Source: Hymenopus coronatus (taxonomy: Eukaryota > Arthropoda > Insecta > Mantodea > Hymenopodidae). From it: 64,000 bases of DNA. Below are positions 33,361 through 44,934 of this stretch, piece by piece. The stretch is from NCBI GenBank assembly GCA_030762935.1, contig CM060883.1, forward strand, positions 35,487,501 through 35,551,500. Reading direction: 5' to 3'. The translations under genes were made by a program, and so were the position numbers. The notes below the pieces were generated by a model, which saw only the letters and a program-made list of their open reading frames with translations, made no database searches and was not told where the DNA came from. How positions within the stretch are numbered: position 1 is the stretch's first letter; each line of letters begins with the position of its first letter.

Positions 33361-33713
33361 GTTCGTTTCCTTAGCGCAGTGGTAGCGCAGCTGCTTTTCA
33401 AGCGAGAGACCTGGGTTTGATTCCTGGTACCTGAGTGGGGAGCTTTCCCCCGCTGGGAGGCCTGCTCCGGGGTGCACTCAGCCTCCTGAGGTCCTTGAAG
33501 GAGAATTGAGTAGCTACTTGATGGAAAAGTAGCGGATCCAGGTCATGAGGACCGCATTAACCGGGCGGGGGTGTTGGAGGCGCTGACCACGTCTCACCCT
33601 CCAATACTGCATCCCATTCATAGCGTCTGTCATGGACCGAGATGGGGGACGCAGCAGCCGGGCGGTAGGCCAAGGTTTCTTGTAAGCTGTCATGCCATGG
33701 TATATATTATATA
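33361..33713 (+). repeat. SINE-F, tRNA-derived, 353 bp
   Basis: Head gttcgtttccttagcgcagt with A box tagcgcagtggt and B box gggtttgattcc. The long body includes tccttgaaggagaattgagt, ttgatggaaaagtagcgg, gcgctgaccacgtctcaccc and gtaagctgtcatgccatgg. The AT-only tail is tatatattatata. The only copy in this window. The rest of the window has no match to its body. Confidence 0.93.
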
Positions 33714-33724
33714 TTACAGCGATG
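33714..33724 (+). repeat. Right 11-bp target-site duplication of SINE-F
   Basis: Exact copy of 33350-33360. Confidence 0.9.
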
Positions 33725-33895
33725 TAGAGCATATTATATTTTTGTTAGTAAATACTCTGTTATAAATGTAATAATTTATCTTGGTGAATGAGAGGTAGAT
33801 TAAATCAAAATGCTCCACACCCCTCAAGAAAGAAAGAAAAGAAATCGCATACTTCGGTTGAAATATCGATATCAAACGGAAGAAATACAATTTTT

Positions 33896-34035
33896 ACTTT
33901 CTCTACACGTACCGTGTGCATAGTGTATACAGAAGGTATTGTATTGTACCCAAAAATTCGATACCGAGATTTCACCGGAAATACATGTTTTAGGCCCCAC
34001 TGAATCCAAAAAAAAATATAAAAAAATCCAAAAAA
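33896..34035 (-). mobile_element. HP element 3' end, cut at the post-microsatellite A-tract
   Basis: acttctctac-type end through ataccgagatttcaccgg to the odd insert atataaaaaaatccaaaaa. The copy at 38208 carries the same insert, so the two share a subfamily. The next HP copy starts exactly at this A-tract. Confidence 0.82.
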
Positions 34036-34866
34036 TGTATAGAGAAGGTATTGCACTCCAACAAAAAATTCGATACAGAAATGTCACCGGAAATATATGT
34101 TTTAGGGTCTCCTGTATCCAAAAAAAGTATTTTCAGAAAAAGGTCCGTGTGTGTTTGTGTGTCCGTGTGTCTGTGAACACGATAACTCAAAAAAGAAAAG
34201 TCGGTAAAATACCAAACTTGGTATTTAAGTTTAGTATGTTCCAGGGATGCGACACAAAGATTTTGAGAAAAATCCCCCCACTCCAAACTACCCTTTACAT
34301 GGAACTTTTTTCGAAAATTTTGATTTTATAAAAATGGCTCTAACGATTTTGCTTAAATTGTCGTTATTAAAGATATTTACCTGATAAATAAAATGTATAT
34401 CTTCAATTTTCTGAGAATAGTCTCTGAATACTATTTTGGGTGAATTTTACGGAAGTTTGCATAACTGCTAAACCGTAAGAGATGAACAAAACTCACCGCA
34501 CAGAAAACGTAGAGCACTTTAAAACACACAATTTAGATTTTGTGCATTTTTTTCGTGGAGTTGATAGTTTTTAGATATTCCTTGTTTTTGGTTCCAGTTT
34601 TAAAAAAGGTCTACTTTTCTCACACAGGATTTTGTGAACTCCTGTCCATAGAAACAAAGGAATCTCAATCACAAAACAACCAGCTTTTGCCTATCACCTT
34701 AACCTATGGTACTCCCATATTTCGCTTCTGCTTACAAGGAAGCAAGTAATAAGACAATTTCTGCTAATTTTTTCTCAATTAGCATGTAATAAATAGAGGC
34801 ATAAGCTTTTTAACAATACTTTGTTGCAGAGATGTAGAGGAAGTCATGTGAGTAGAACACATCAGG
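34036..34866 (-). mobile_element. HP element lacking the outer half of its hairpin
   Basis: Begins tgtatagagaagg and runs to catcagg. Otherwise complete. The minus-strand convention makes its antisense frame (33939-34331, 130 codons) read on plus. Confidence 0.87.
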
Positions 34867-35271
34867 TTTTTTCCCTACTTGCTGTACTTTGTGTATAAAA
34901 CACAGTCTAAGTAGTGAGCAAGCAAACACACACAATACCCCTATATTATGAGCATTACTTCATGGTAATGTTCTCTAAGAAGAAGACAAATGTTACCAAT
35001 ACGCCTGAAACTCCCACCAGAATGTAACATTGATAATCGAAGTGCATTCAATATTAAAATACCTAGAGTATTAGGGAAGTGAATAGCTATAAATATATAA
35101 CATGTTACGTGCCAAACACGCTACTCGCTGCCTCGCATTCATATTACATGTCTGCAAATGGCTATTAATGTTCTCTTGTGTTTGCTCATTACTAAGTAAA
35201 CGCAATTGTGACAAATACTTCGGTAGTGTCCACATCTTGTATACAACGAAAAAAAAAACAATCTGATTTGT
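34867..35271. other. Spacer, nothing recognised
   Basis: No repeat or frame of interest. Confidence 0.4.
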
Positions 35272-36033
35272 TCCATTCACATGACTTTTGCCACATCTCG
35301 GCAACAAATTATTCTTAAACAGCTTATGCTTGTATTTACTTCATGCTAATCCAGAAATCATTAGCAAAAACAGTCTTATTACTTGCTTCCCTGTAAGTAG
35401 CACGGAAATAAGGGAGTACCATAGGTTAAAGTTATAGTCAAAAGCTGGTTGCTATGCGGCTGAAGTTCCTTTGTTTGTATGGACAGGAGTTCACAAATTC
35501 CTGTATGAGAAAAGTATACTTTTTTTTTTTTAAAGCTGAAACCAATAATAAGAAATATCTCAAAAACGATCAACTCCACGAAAAAAATGTATATGACATA
35601 AATTGTGTGTTTTAACATGCTCTACATTTTTCGTGCAGTAAGTTTTTGTCTATCTCTTACGGTTTACCAGTTATGCAAAGTTCAATAAAAATAATCCAGA
35701 ATAAAGAGTTCTTTAGAAGCTATTCCCAAAAAATCCAAGATATACATTTTATTTGGCATGTAAGTATCTTAAATATAAGAGATTAAAATCGTTAGAGGCA
35801 TTTTGAGAGAATCAAAATAAATACCAAGTTTGATATTTAACGGTCTTTTCGCTTTTGACCTATGCTGTGCAGAGATACACACAGACACGTACAAACGCGC
35901 GGACACGCACGGACCTTTTTTTGATTCAGGGGGACCCAAAACATGTATTTCCGGTGAAATTTCGGTATCGAACTTTTAGGTGCAATATAATACCTTCTCT
36001 GTACACTAAGTACATAGTACGTGTAGAGAAAGT
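35272..36033 (+). mobile_element. HP element, ~95-bp block missing
   Basis: TCTGATTTGTTCC to tagagaaagt. The sequence passes from gagagaatcaaaat straight to aaataccaagtttg, skipping the gggtagttt...cttcgtgtcgc block. Confidence 0.87.
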
Positions 36034-36425
36034 AAAAATAAATGGATGTGTTCAGCAAAAAGAGAATTAGATGAAGCATAAGTTTATAGGTTGTTTTAAG
36101 AAATGTTGAGGATGACCGTTGTACAATTTTATTATTGTTAGTATTATTATTATTATCATCATTATTATCTTTATTGTTATTATCTTTATGATTAAATTAG
36201 ATGAGCTAGATTATAAGGAAAACTTGGTGAGGAATATGGCAAGATAATAGACTGGGATGATGTATATTCTTGTATGGGTGCTTAGTATAAATAAGTGGAA
36301 TGGGGAGAGTTGTTCCATTCCCTTATTTACCGAGCTCCTCATGTCTATTCTAATTCATTACATCCGATACAACCATTTCTGTGTGAAACAAATGTGTTAA
36401 AATACACATATAAATATAGAAAATA
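36034..36425 (+). repeat. Duplicated flank with ATT repeats, unit 1
   Basis: Contains agcaaaaagagaatta, gaggatgaccgt, an ATT/ATC microsatellite (about 36130-36190), ggaatatggcaagataatag and tggaatggggagag. It matches 37291-37665 closely but with clearly more differences than the 23-kb pair. Confidence 0.88.
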
Positions 36426-37290
36426 TCTGATGATCATATGACTTTCTCTATATCCCTGTAATACATTATTCTTAAAAAGCTTATACTTCTATTTACTTCA
36501 TGCTAATCACTAAAACATTAGCAGAAATAGCCATATTACTTGCTTCCTTGTAAGTAGAGGTGAAATAAGGGAGTACCATAGCTTAAAATGATAATCAAAA
36601 GCAAGTTACTATGTCACTGAAGTTCCTTTGTTTGTATGGACAGCAGTTGACAAATTCCTGTATAAGAAATGTAAAAGCTATTCATAGCAGAAACCAAAAA
36701 TAAGGAATGTCCCAAAAACGATGAATTCCACGAAAAAAATGTATATGACATAAATGGTGTGTTTTAACGTGCTCTACATTTTTTGTGCAGTAAGTTTTTG
36801 TCCATCTCTTACGGTTTAGCAGTTATTCAAAATTCAGTAAAATTCATCCAGAATAAACTACTCTTCAGAGGCTATTCCCAGAAAATTCAAGATATACATT
36901 TTATTTGTCAGGTAAATATCTTTAATATACGAAATTTTAATCAAAATCGTTAGAGCCATTTTTTAGAAAATCAAAAGTGTTGAAAAAAGTTCCATGTAAA
37001 GGGTAGTTTGGGATGGGGGGGATTTTTCTCAAAATCTTCGTGTCGCATCCCTGAAAGATACTAAACTTAAATACCAAGTTTGGTATTTTACCGACTTTTC
37101 GTTTTTGAGTAATCGTGTTCAAAGATACACGGACACACATACACACACACGGACATTTTTCTGAAAATACTTTTTTTTGGATACAGGGGATCCTAAAACA
37201 TATATTTCCGGTGAAATCTCGGTATCGAGTTTTTTGATGGAGTGCAATACCTTCTCTATACACTATATACATAGCACGTATAGAGAAAGT
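36426..37290 (+). mobile_element. HP element between the ATT-bearing flanks
   Basis: Full length, TCTGATGATCATATGAC to tagagaaagt, with all blocks present. It belongs to a different subfamily from the copy at 35272. For example, it ends gatcctaaaacatatatttc where that copy has gacccaaaacatgtatttc. Confidence 0.9.
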
Positions 37291-37665
37291 AATAAATAAA
37301 TGTTTTCAGCAAAAAGAGAATCAGATAAAACATAAGTTTTAAGAAATGTTGAGGATGACCGTAGTACAATTTTTTTATTATTAGTATTATCATCACTATT
37401 ATTATCTTTATTGTTATTATCTTTATGATTAAAATAGATGTGCGAGATTATAAGGAAAGCTTGGTCAGGAATATGGCAAGATAATAGATTGGGATGATGA
37501 ATATCCATATTTTTTGTGTGGGTGCTTAGTAAGTAAATAACTGGAATGGGGAGAATTGTTCCATTCCATTACTGTACATGTCTATTCTAATTCATTATAT
37601 TCGACTCAGCCATTTCTGAGTGAAATAAATGTGCTAAAAATACACATACAAATATAGAACAAATA
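37291..37665 (+). repeat. Duplicated flank with ATT repeats, unit 2
   Basis: Same order of blocks as unit 1 at an offset of 1,257 bp. After 37665 the sequence is not an HP element. Confidence 0.88.
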
Positions 37666-38207
37666 TTACTTTTGAATAATAGTAGATTACTATGCATATT
37701 AATATTGAATATTTAATTCTAAACTAGAAGAAATTTTACCGTTGTATTGTCGTTATAGTTTTAGAACCTCTAATTTAATTGATTTTCATATGTTATCTTC
37801 CATTGCAGAATATTAAATATTTTCAATATTAATTACACACAAGTCTTGTGGCTCCCTCATAAAGGATCCATATTAAAAATTTAAATTTAATACAACATTC
37901 CACTCCGATGCACCTTCGGTGGCTCTGCTACTCTCAAAACAGATGAATATATGACACGGGTCACGAACTAATTATAACGTAACTGAACAGCCTCGGAAAT
38001 TTAATTAAACGCATTGACTCCTTGAGGGAAAATTAAAAATATCTCACTAATTATCTCTTTTAATCGGTCAACAGTACAGAACAGATATAAACACTGAAGT
38101 GCGCTTGCAGCTAAACCATCAAATAAAGCCTGTAAAGCTTTAACGTTTTTCTGTTCTCGTTAGAATTCCCACCGTTCTTCCGTATTCCGCAGCATGAGTA
38201 CTATGTT
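37666..38207. other. Spacer, nothing recognised
   Basis: No repeat family recognised. Confidence 0.4.
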
Positions 38208-39075
38208 ACTTTCTCTACACGTACTATGTACATAGTGTATAGAGAAGTTGTTGTATTGCACCCAAAAATTCGATACCGAGATTTCACCGGAAATACATGT
38301 TTTAGGCCCCACTGAATCCAAAAAAAATATAAAAAAATCCAAAAAGTTATAGAAAACGGTCCATTTGTGTGTGTGTGTGTGTGTCTGTCTGTCTGTCTGT
38401 CTTTCTAAGTACGTGTGCCTGTGAGCAGCATAGCTCAACAACGAAAAGTCTATTAAATACCAAATTTGATATTTAAGTTCAGTATCTTCCAAGGATGTGA
38501 CACAAAGATTTTCAAGAGAATTTCCCACCCCCAACTACTCTTTACTGTAAAACATGTTGAACATTTTGGTTTTCTCAGAACGATTTTGATTTAATTCTGT
38601 TATATTTAAGATATTTATGTGACAAATAAAATGTATATCTTCAATTTTCTGGGAGTAGCCTATGAATACTACTTTATACTGGATGAATTTTACGGTATTT
38701 TGCATAACTACTAAACCGTAAGAGATGGACAAAAACTTACCATACAAAAAATGTAGAGCACGTTAAAATACACAATTTAAATTATATACATACTTTTCGC
38801 GGAGTTGATCCTTTTTGGTATATTCCTTGTTATTGGTTTCAGCTTTAAAAACTTATAATTTTCTCATACAGGAATTTATCAACTCGTGTGCATACAAAAA
38901 AAGGAACCAGCTTTTGACTATCACTTTAACCTATGCTACTCCCTCATTTCGCTTCTAGTTAAAAGAAAGCAAGTAATAAGACTATTTCTGTTATTTGTTT
39001 TTTTTTGATTAGTATGAAATAAATGTAACCATTAGCTGATTAACAATAATTTATTGCAGAGATGTAGAGAAAGTC
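38208..39075 (-). mobile_element. HP element, 5' tip missing
   Basis: Starts actttctctacacgtac with a textbook hairpin. It has the atataaaaaaatccaaaaa insert and a GT/CTGT microsatellite at 38363-38401. It ends tagagaaagtcccgac, without the final 22 nt. Confidence 0.87.
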
Positions 39076-39079
39076 CCGA

Positions 39080-39253
39080 CTGTTAAAATATTTCACTACA
39101 GCTTTAGCCTAGTGCATTCCCTTATTTTCTTTCCAAAGAACTAAGTAATAAGACCAATTCTAATATTCATCACAACCACCCTGATGTACATAAAAGAATA
39201 ATCTTTTGTTTGTGGAACAGCTAGAGAAAGTCACATGAATGAAATGCATTAGA
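39080..39253 (-). mobile_element. HP element, 5' fragment of a diverged subfamily
   Basis: actacagctttagcctagtg, then aactaagtaataagacc and gctagagaaagtcacatg, ending gcattaga. Directly follows the copy at 38208. Confidence 0.7.
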
Positions 39254-39782
39254 TTTTGTTGGTTATGTTCTTAAAGCCCGGAAGAAAAACAGTGTTAAAG
39301 TTGAAGTTTCTAACCCGAAACGTTAGCAATGACGCGTAACAAGCAAGAATTCTCGTCACGGGTGAAAAATACTATTAACACTGCAAGAAGCGAGCAGCAT
39401 TGTAACGAAGCAAATAGCAAATGGCTGTTTTCCAGTCGACGATAACCCACAGCTTTTTATGAAAGGTCAAGAAACGGTCATGTAGACTAGATGTTAGATA
39501 GTCATTATACCGAATACAGGTAAACAAGGTAGGTCTAGTTACAGATCATAAAGTTAGATGGCGGATAGATCACTAATGGGATCCATAGAAGGGAAAAGTA
39601 ATGGAGTACATAATAATCATAAATATAGTCAGCTGTGCTGATTCAGAACCTCAAGCAGCTCAATACGGTAAATGTTTTCAATGAAAAGTGAAACGGGCAA
39701 AGAGTTAAAACTGTTTTAAAGAGGTACTAATTTTATTTCAACCATTATATAACAGTTAAAGTTGGAACTGTGTTGAAAATGT
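39254..39782. other. Spacer, nothing recognised
   Basis: Start of a 4-kb stretch with no HP sequence. Confidence 0.4.
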
Positions 39783-39990
39783 GTTAGCGTGTCTGTCTCA
39801 CATTCTGCAGGTCGTGATTTCGAATCTCGCTGAGAATGAGTTAGCCGGATAACGTATTTTTCCGAGTTTTCCCTTACCCTGAGAAGACGAACGTCGAGTA
39901 CCTTTAGCCCCGAGATCATTTCAAAATGTCATTCATAGTCCGATATGACTAACCAGGTTAAAGCACGTTAAGCTAAAAAATAAACAAAAA
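39783..39990 (+). repeat. SINE-C, plus copy
   Basis: Head region gcgtgtctgtctcacattct with B box gatttcgaatctcg. Body: gagttagccggataacg, ctgagaagacgaacgtcgag, cgagatcatttcaaaatg and tccgatatgactaacc, with an A-rich tail. Same family as 59878-60076. Confidence 0.8.
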
Positions 39991-40559
39991 AACTGTTCTA
40001 CGTAATATTCATGATTATCTATCGATTGAAACTTTAAAACACAGAATTCATATCTGACCTGGCGAAAACAGAAGCATGCGAAGACTCGCGTGAGAAGCAA
40101 TAAAGATAGTGAGAAAGGAAATAGTTTAGAATCACAGATCCAACTCGTTACAAATATCTGGAAAAGATAAAAAGAAATGACCAATCCAACCAGCTGATTC
40201 CCGGCGACCATTAACCTTGATCATGGGATTTTTCGTGCTTTTCCTCTGGCAATCAAGGCGAATGCTGGAGTGGTGTATTCTACCACATGTTTCCTTTCCC
40301 TCATTTCTCTTCATGTTTCAGTGTGCTTTCAGAAATAAAGGAAATGTTACATTTGCTGAGAATATTCTATTTTAACGCTGATCACAGAATGTGCCCCTTC
40401 AAAAGAGGTTAACTTGGTGATCTCGAGCACCAAATGTTATCTAATGAAAGATAAGGTTTCTGCTCTATGTGAAAGTTATGTAGCTTTTAAGTTATTAAGT
40501 AAAATGGAGCAGGGCTTAAAACTTAACCTGCTATACTTATGTAAAATATTACCATTCCG
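39991..40559. other. Spacer, nothing recognised
   Basis: The open frame from 40414 continues into the mariner remnant below; its first half is unrecognised. Confidence 0.35.
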
Positions 40560-40780
40560 CCCGAGAATTCTGCCACCGCCAAAGGATACCTTTACTATGC
40601 AGAACATCAAGAATAAAATGCGTGGACACCGATTTTCGTTGGCAGAAGGAATCGTAGATACGTTCAATAACCATGTTTTGGAAGTGTCCAACATTTTGAG
40701 GAAAAAAAAAACATGACAAATGATCCGAATGTATGCAAAAGTGAGTTGATCATAAAGGAAAACATTTCGAGAAACAATAA
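40560..40780 (+). pseudogene. mariner-like transposase, C-terminal remnant
   Basis: KNKMRGHRFSLAEGIVDTF and NNHVLEVS match the post-catalytic region of the mariner group whose C-terminus reads KNKMRG-RF...HVLEV. After a frameshift the end is readable as VDHKGKHFEKQ followed by TAA at 40778-40780. This is a subgroup different from the other mariners in the window. The region before it may retain a damaged PDLAP motif (RILPPPKD). Confidence 0.6.
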
Positions 40781-41160
40781 AGAATTTTCAGTACCACTGC
40801 ACGCAATCAGGACCTTTTCTAAAATGAATTGCAATCCAATTTAAAGCTCAAAATGTTATAATCTTTACATCTACTATTCTTATTATATCATCTTTACTTA
40901 TCCTCCTATACCATCCAAATTGTTGGATTTTTTTTTAACTGTCTTCACTTCTTTAACAATATTACCGGTGCTCTCCTAAAAAAGTAGTGTGTGTGTTTCT
41001 TGCTTAAGTTGTCTTCCGATCTCTGTAAATAAAATTCCTCCAAATTAAGCAATTAACTGGCGCCCTAAGAGGTAACAGTTATATTATCTACTTCACTTTA
41101 AGTGAGTGTACCACGTTGTCACATTTTTGCTCTCATACTTCTTTATAATCCAGTAATATA
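40781..41160. other. Spacer, nothing recognised
   Basis: AT-rich with no family match. Confidence 0.4.
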
Positions 41161-41640
41161 TTTAATTTTTTTAATTTTAATAGTAGTTTAATGTTTATTT
41201 TATATTATATAACGTTAGAAATACAGCAAGCATGGGGATAAAATAATAACATATTTTAAAATAACAAAAATAATAATATAAAATAAATAATATAATTAGA
41301 ATAAATATTTTTAAAATTTATATAATTATAATAATAAATAAAACATTATAATAAAAAGTAATTAAAACTATATATAATAAATTAAAATAAACTAAATTGA
41401 TAAAAGAATAATAAATATTAAATATATTAATTATAGAATAATAAAGAGATAATTTAAGTTTTAAATTTTAGGTAATTAATGAATAATATAATACATAAAT
41501 ATTTAAATATTAAATTTAATTTCAATAAATTAAGGTCCAGATGTATAATTTAACTTATTTAGGTCAACTTATTAATCTGACGATTTTATATTTGTTTTAT
41601 TTTGTAAAATTTAAACAAAAAATGTTGTTAATCAATAAAA
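41161..41640. other. Near-pure A+T tract
   Basis: About 480 bp consisting almost only of A and T, in irregular ATAATA/AAATAT combinations with few G or C. It is not a simple microsatellite, and no rRNA, tRNA or mitochondrial protein likeness was found. Confidence 0.7.
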
Positions 41641-42085
41641 TAAGGTCTGAAATTTTTGCCCCTGTGTAAGTAATTAGATACCAAGGTATAGTATACAGAT
41701 TTTATTTTTATTTTTATAATTTTTTTAATCCAATCCGCTTCCTTACACTGGTAGAAATACCGAGTGTTCAGCATAGAACAGAACAGGTTCTGCGGCTCTT
41801 AGCCGGCCGGCGGTGTTGTTTGCTTTATGCGTTGAGCGGATGACAAGAGTGTCCAGAGTAAACATACGCTTTGTCACATATGGTAATTCTAACACACTAA
41901 ACCAGTTTTGAATTAGTTTTGGCATCCCTATAAATCTGTTTCAAAATTCATTATGAGCAAAAAAAAAAAAATGGTTGCAAACAGAAGGATGCAAGCACAG
42001 AAGAGAATAATGAATAGAACATATTCCTGAAGACTTAAAATTCAACAGATCTCTCCCCCCCCCCCAACAATTTAATAACATATTT
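41641..42085. other. Spacer with a 13-C run
   Basis: A C-run at about 42054-42065 directly precedes the LINE fragment. A small segment near 41790-41830 is GC-rich (cggctcttagccggccggcg). Confidence 0.4.
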
Positions 42086-42330
42086 ATGGGGCATTATAGA
42101 TTAAGGAAACATCTAAATGCAATGGGAATCTTCAAAGAAGAACCAGCTGTCAATGTAAAGGAAGAAACAGCCTCTCATATAATCTTCAAATGCGAGGCTC
42201 TGGGTAGAAAAAGATATGCACTATTGTGCTTAATAAACACAGAAGATGGTCTTTCTAAAGGAAAAATCTAGTTAATAGCTTACTCTCTTTCATTAGAGAT
42301 ATAGGACTATTTAAATAAATCTATAAAGAA
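42062..42330 (+). pseudogene. LINE ORF2 C-terminal fragment
   Basis: MGHYRLRKHLNAMGI, then KEETASHIIFKCEALGRKRY. After a stop at 42271, in another frame, come readable traces of a LLSFIRDIGLF-type ending. This is the post-RNase H tail typical of I/Jockey-type non-LTR retrotransposons. The usual first C-x2-C pair is lost (PAVNVKEE). A different LINE lineage from the one at 18.6-20.7 kb. Confidence 0.75.
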
Positions 42331-43308
42331 AGGAGATAATGAAATACTCTATAAATGTCAGTGTTAGGTAAAATAACCCAACTTCTTTTTGAAAAGTCAA
42401 GTGAAGTAATGATAACTTTACAGGATAACCGTCAGTTAAATTGGAGTCGTAAAAATGAAAGTTTTCGACCATCTCAGGTTTTCGTCGCGGAAGATAGCCG
42501 AATTTATGGTTGAAAGTTCGGTCTTTTACAATTCCAAAGTAACTCTGTTATTTAGTGAAGTAATTATTAATATCCACACCGAGAAGCCTACAAATCTTTA
42601 ATCAAGTCATGTACCCAGACTTAGAACTCCTTGGAAGCTGTCAGGTTTATTAGTACGTACCTACTATAGATAACCTCCATTTTGTTCATCCACGGCAACG
42701 TACCTCTAGTGTTTAAGTTTATAATAATACAACATTTGCGTCGCACAGTCGCATGGGTCAGGTAACCGTAAATGCTGCCTAAAATGCTCGAGTTTAAAAT
42801 ATTATCTACATATTTATTTTATCTATTTTCACAACACTGGAAATATACACACGCTACAGCGGACCAATAAAAGAAAGAACACTGTGATGTCACACTCAAA
42901 ACTACACCCACGTATAGATAATTCAAACAGCAAATATGTCTGTACAATATGTACATAACTTATCTCTTAGTACAGTACTCCATTAAGTATGTGTTGTTTA
43001 GAGTCAAGTCCAGCATGCTGTCCTCCTTCTGTTTGAAGCTAAAAATACTTCCAGCAATAACTTTTTCCTAACATCCTCCATCTGCATGCAATCTGCCAAA
43101 ATATGCGTCTAGTTTTCCTGATCCCCGTATAATGCGCAAATCCCCCTATCAGCTTCACCTACCTTAGGAGTGTTTTACCCTCCCAGCCTGAGCCTTGCAA
43201 TTCCGTCCTTTGTTAATATCCAATTCTAAAAGTTATGTTTCTTTACACCACCATATTTTTATTTCATTTTGTAGCATCAATAAGATTTTATCGCATAGTC
43301 GTCTTTTT
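42331..43308. other. Spacer, nothing recognised
   Basis: Ends the HP-free stretch. No repeat or frame recognised. Confidence 0.4.
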
Positions 43309-44172
43309 ACTTTCTCTACACGTACTATATATAGTGTATAGAGAAGGTATTGCACTCCACCAAAAAATTGGATACCGATATTTCACCGGAAATATGTCTT
43401 TTAGAGTCCCCTGTATCCAAAAAAAAAGTATTTTCAGAAAAAGGGCCGTGTCTGTATGTGTCCGTGTGTCTGTGAACACAATAACTCAAAAACGAAAAGT
43501 CGGTAAAATACCAAACTTGGTACTTAAATTTAGTATCTTCCAGGGCTGCGACACGGAGATTTTGAGAAAAATCCCCCCAACCCAAACTACACTTTAGATG
43601 GAACTTTTTTTTCGAAAATTTTGATTTTCTAAAAAGTGGCTAACGATTTTGATTAAAAGATCTATATTAAAGATATTTACCTGACAAATAAAATGTATAT
43701 TTTAAATTTTCTGGGAATCGCCTCTGAAGACTACTTTATTCTGGGTGAATTTTACGGAATTTTGCATAACTGCTAAACCGTAAGAAATTGACAAAAACTT
43801 ACCCCACAACAAATGTAGAGCACTTTAAAACACATAATTTATGTTATATACATTTTTTCGTGGAGTTGATTGCTTTTAGATATTCCTTGTTTTTGATTTC
43901 AGCTATGAAAAACTTAAAATTTTCTCATACAGGAATGTATCAACTCCTGTCCATACAAGCAAAGGAACGTCAGTCACATAGCAACTACTTTTGACTATCA
44001 CTTAAACTATGATAATCCTTCATTTCGCTTCTACTTTTAAGGAAGCAATTAATAAGACTATCTGCTAAGTTTTTTCTCGATCAGCATGAAGGAAATGGAA
44101 GCAATGGCTTTTTAATAATATTTTTTTTTTTGCAGAGATGTAGAGAAAGTCATGTGAATGGAACACATCAGA
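43309..44172 (-). mobile_element. HP element, full length
   Basis: actttctctacacg to cacatcaga. The hairpin core is reduced to actatatatagt. The antisense frame is open for 120 codons (43235-43597). Confidence 0.9.
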
Positions 44173-44934
44173 TTTTTAATTTTTTCACGACGTTAGGTAT
44201 ATCTATTTTCGTTACTCCTTTGCCAAATTGTCTAAGACAATTTTTGATAACCCCCGTTGTAGCCACGTAGAGGTGGCTCTAAGTTATTCATCTTGTGTCC
44301 CTTCATTACCGTGGATAATGGAGTTTACTGCACAAGGGAACGTTCCTAAACCAAAGAAGCTTACGGCAGCTGGAAAAGTAGTGTACAAAGTGCTCTGAAG
44401 CGCCAAAATAAAGCACTTTCAAATCTTCCTAACATCATCTCTTTCTGAAAACTCATTTCCTATCCGTACAACTGTTACGTTTGGTGTCGATGACTTTGTT
44501 CATAGTGTCCAAACGGATCTACAAGAAAATCGAGAGCGATTTTAGTACCCTTCAGAGCAATGATTATAATAACCCTACAATTTGAGATATTTATCAAGCG
44601 TAAAGGGACATTTCCACGCCGGGAACAAGCAGGAAGTTCCCAAGTGAGCCAAACCGTTTGCCAGCGGTCACAAAATTCTCGTTGCAAAGCAATGTCTATG
44701 TGAGTGGAAGCGATTGCCGACTGACCCGTGGCAAAATTGCTGATGTAACTGGAAAATCAGCAATGTCAGCCTTCCGAATTGTCACAATGGTGTCTGTCCT
44801 TCCTCAATGTTCGGTCAGAAGGGGTGCGCAAACAATTCCTGAAATTTTTGAAGAGAAAAGAAAAACATTTGTTAATTTATGCCATGAAAATAATATTTAC
44901 CTGCTCCATTTACCTGCCTTTATCTCCTATTCAA
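44173..44934. other. Spacer with an unrecognised 98-codon frame
   Basis: The plus-strand frame at 44658-44954 shows no domain I know and runs into HP sequence at its end. I do not call it a gene. Confidence 0.35.

Larger units (their letters stand above)
33282..33735 (-). mobile_element. HP element 5' fragment split by SINE-F
   Basis: 33282-33360 holds aatttctgctaatgtt to ttgttacagcgatg. After the SINE, ttacagcgatgtagag completes the piece. The outermost 5' tip is lost. Confidence 0.75.

Noticed and set aside
33361..33440. Functional tRNA gene
   Set aside because: A and B boxes are present, but the acceptor stem does not close and it continues into a SINE body with target duplications.
41161..41640. 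Possible nuclear copy of mitochondrial control region
   Set aside because: Composition alone suggests it; no tRNA, rRNA or protein trace supports it.
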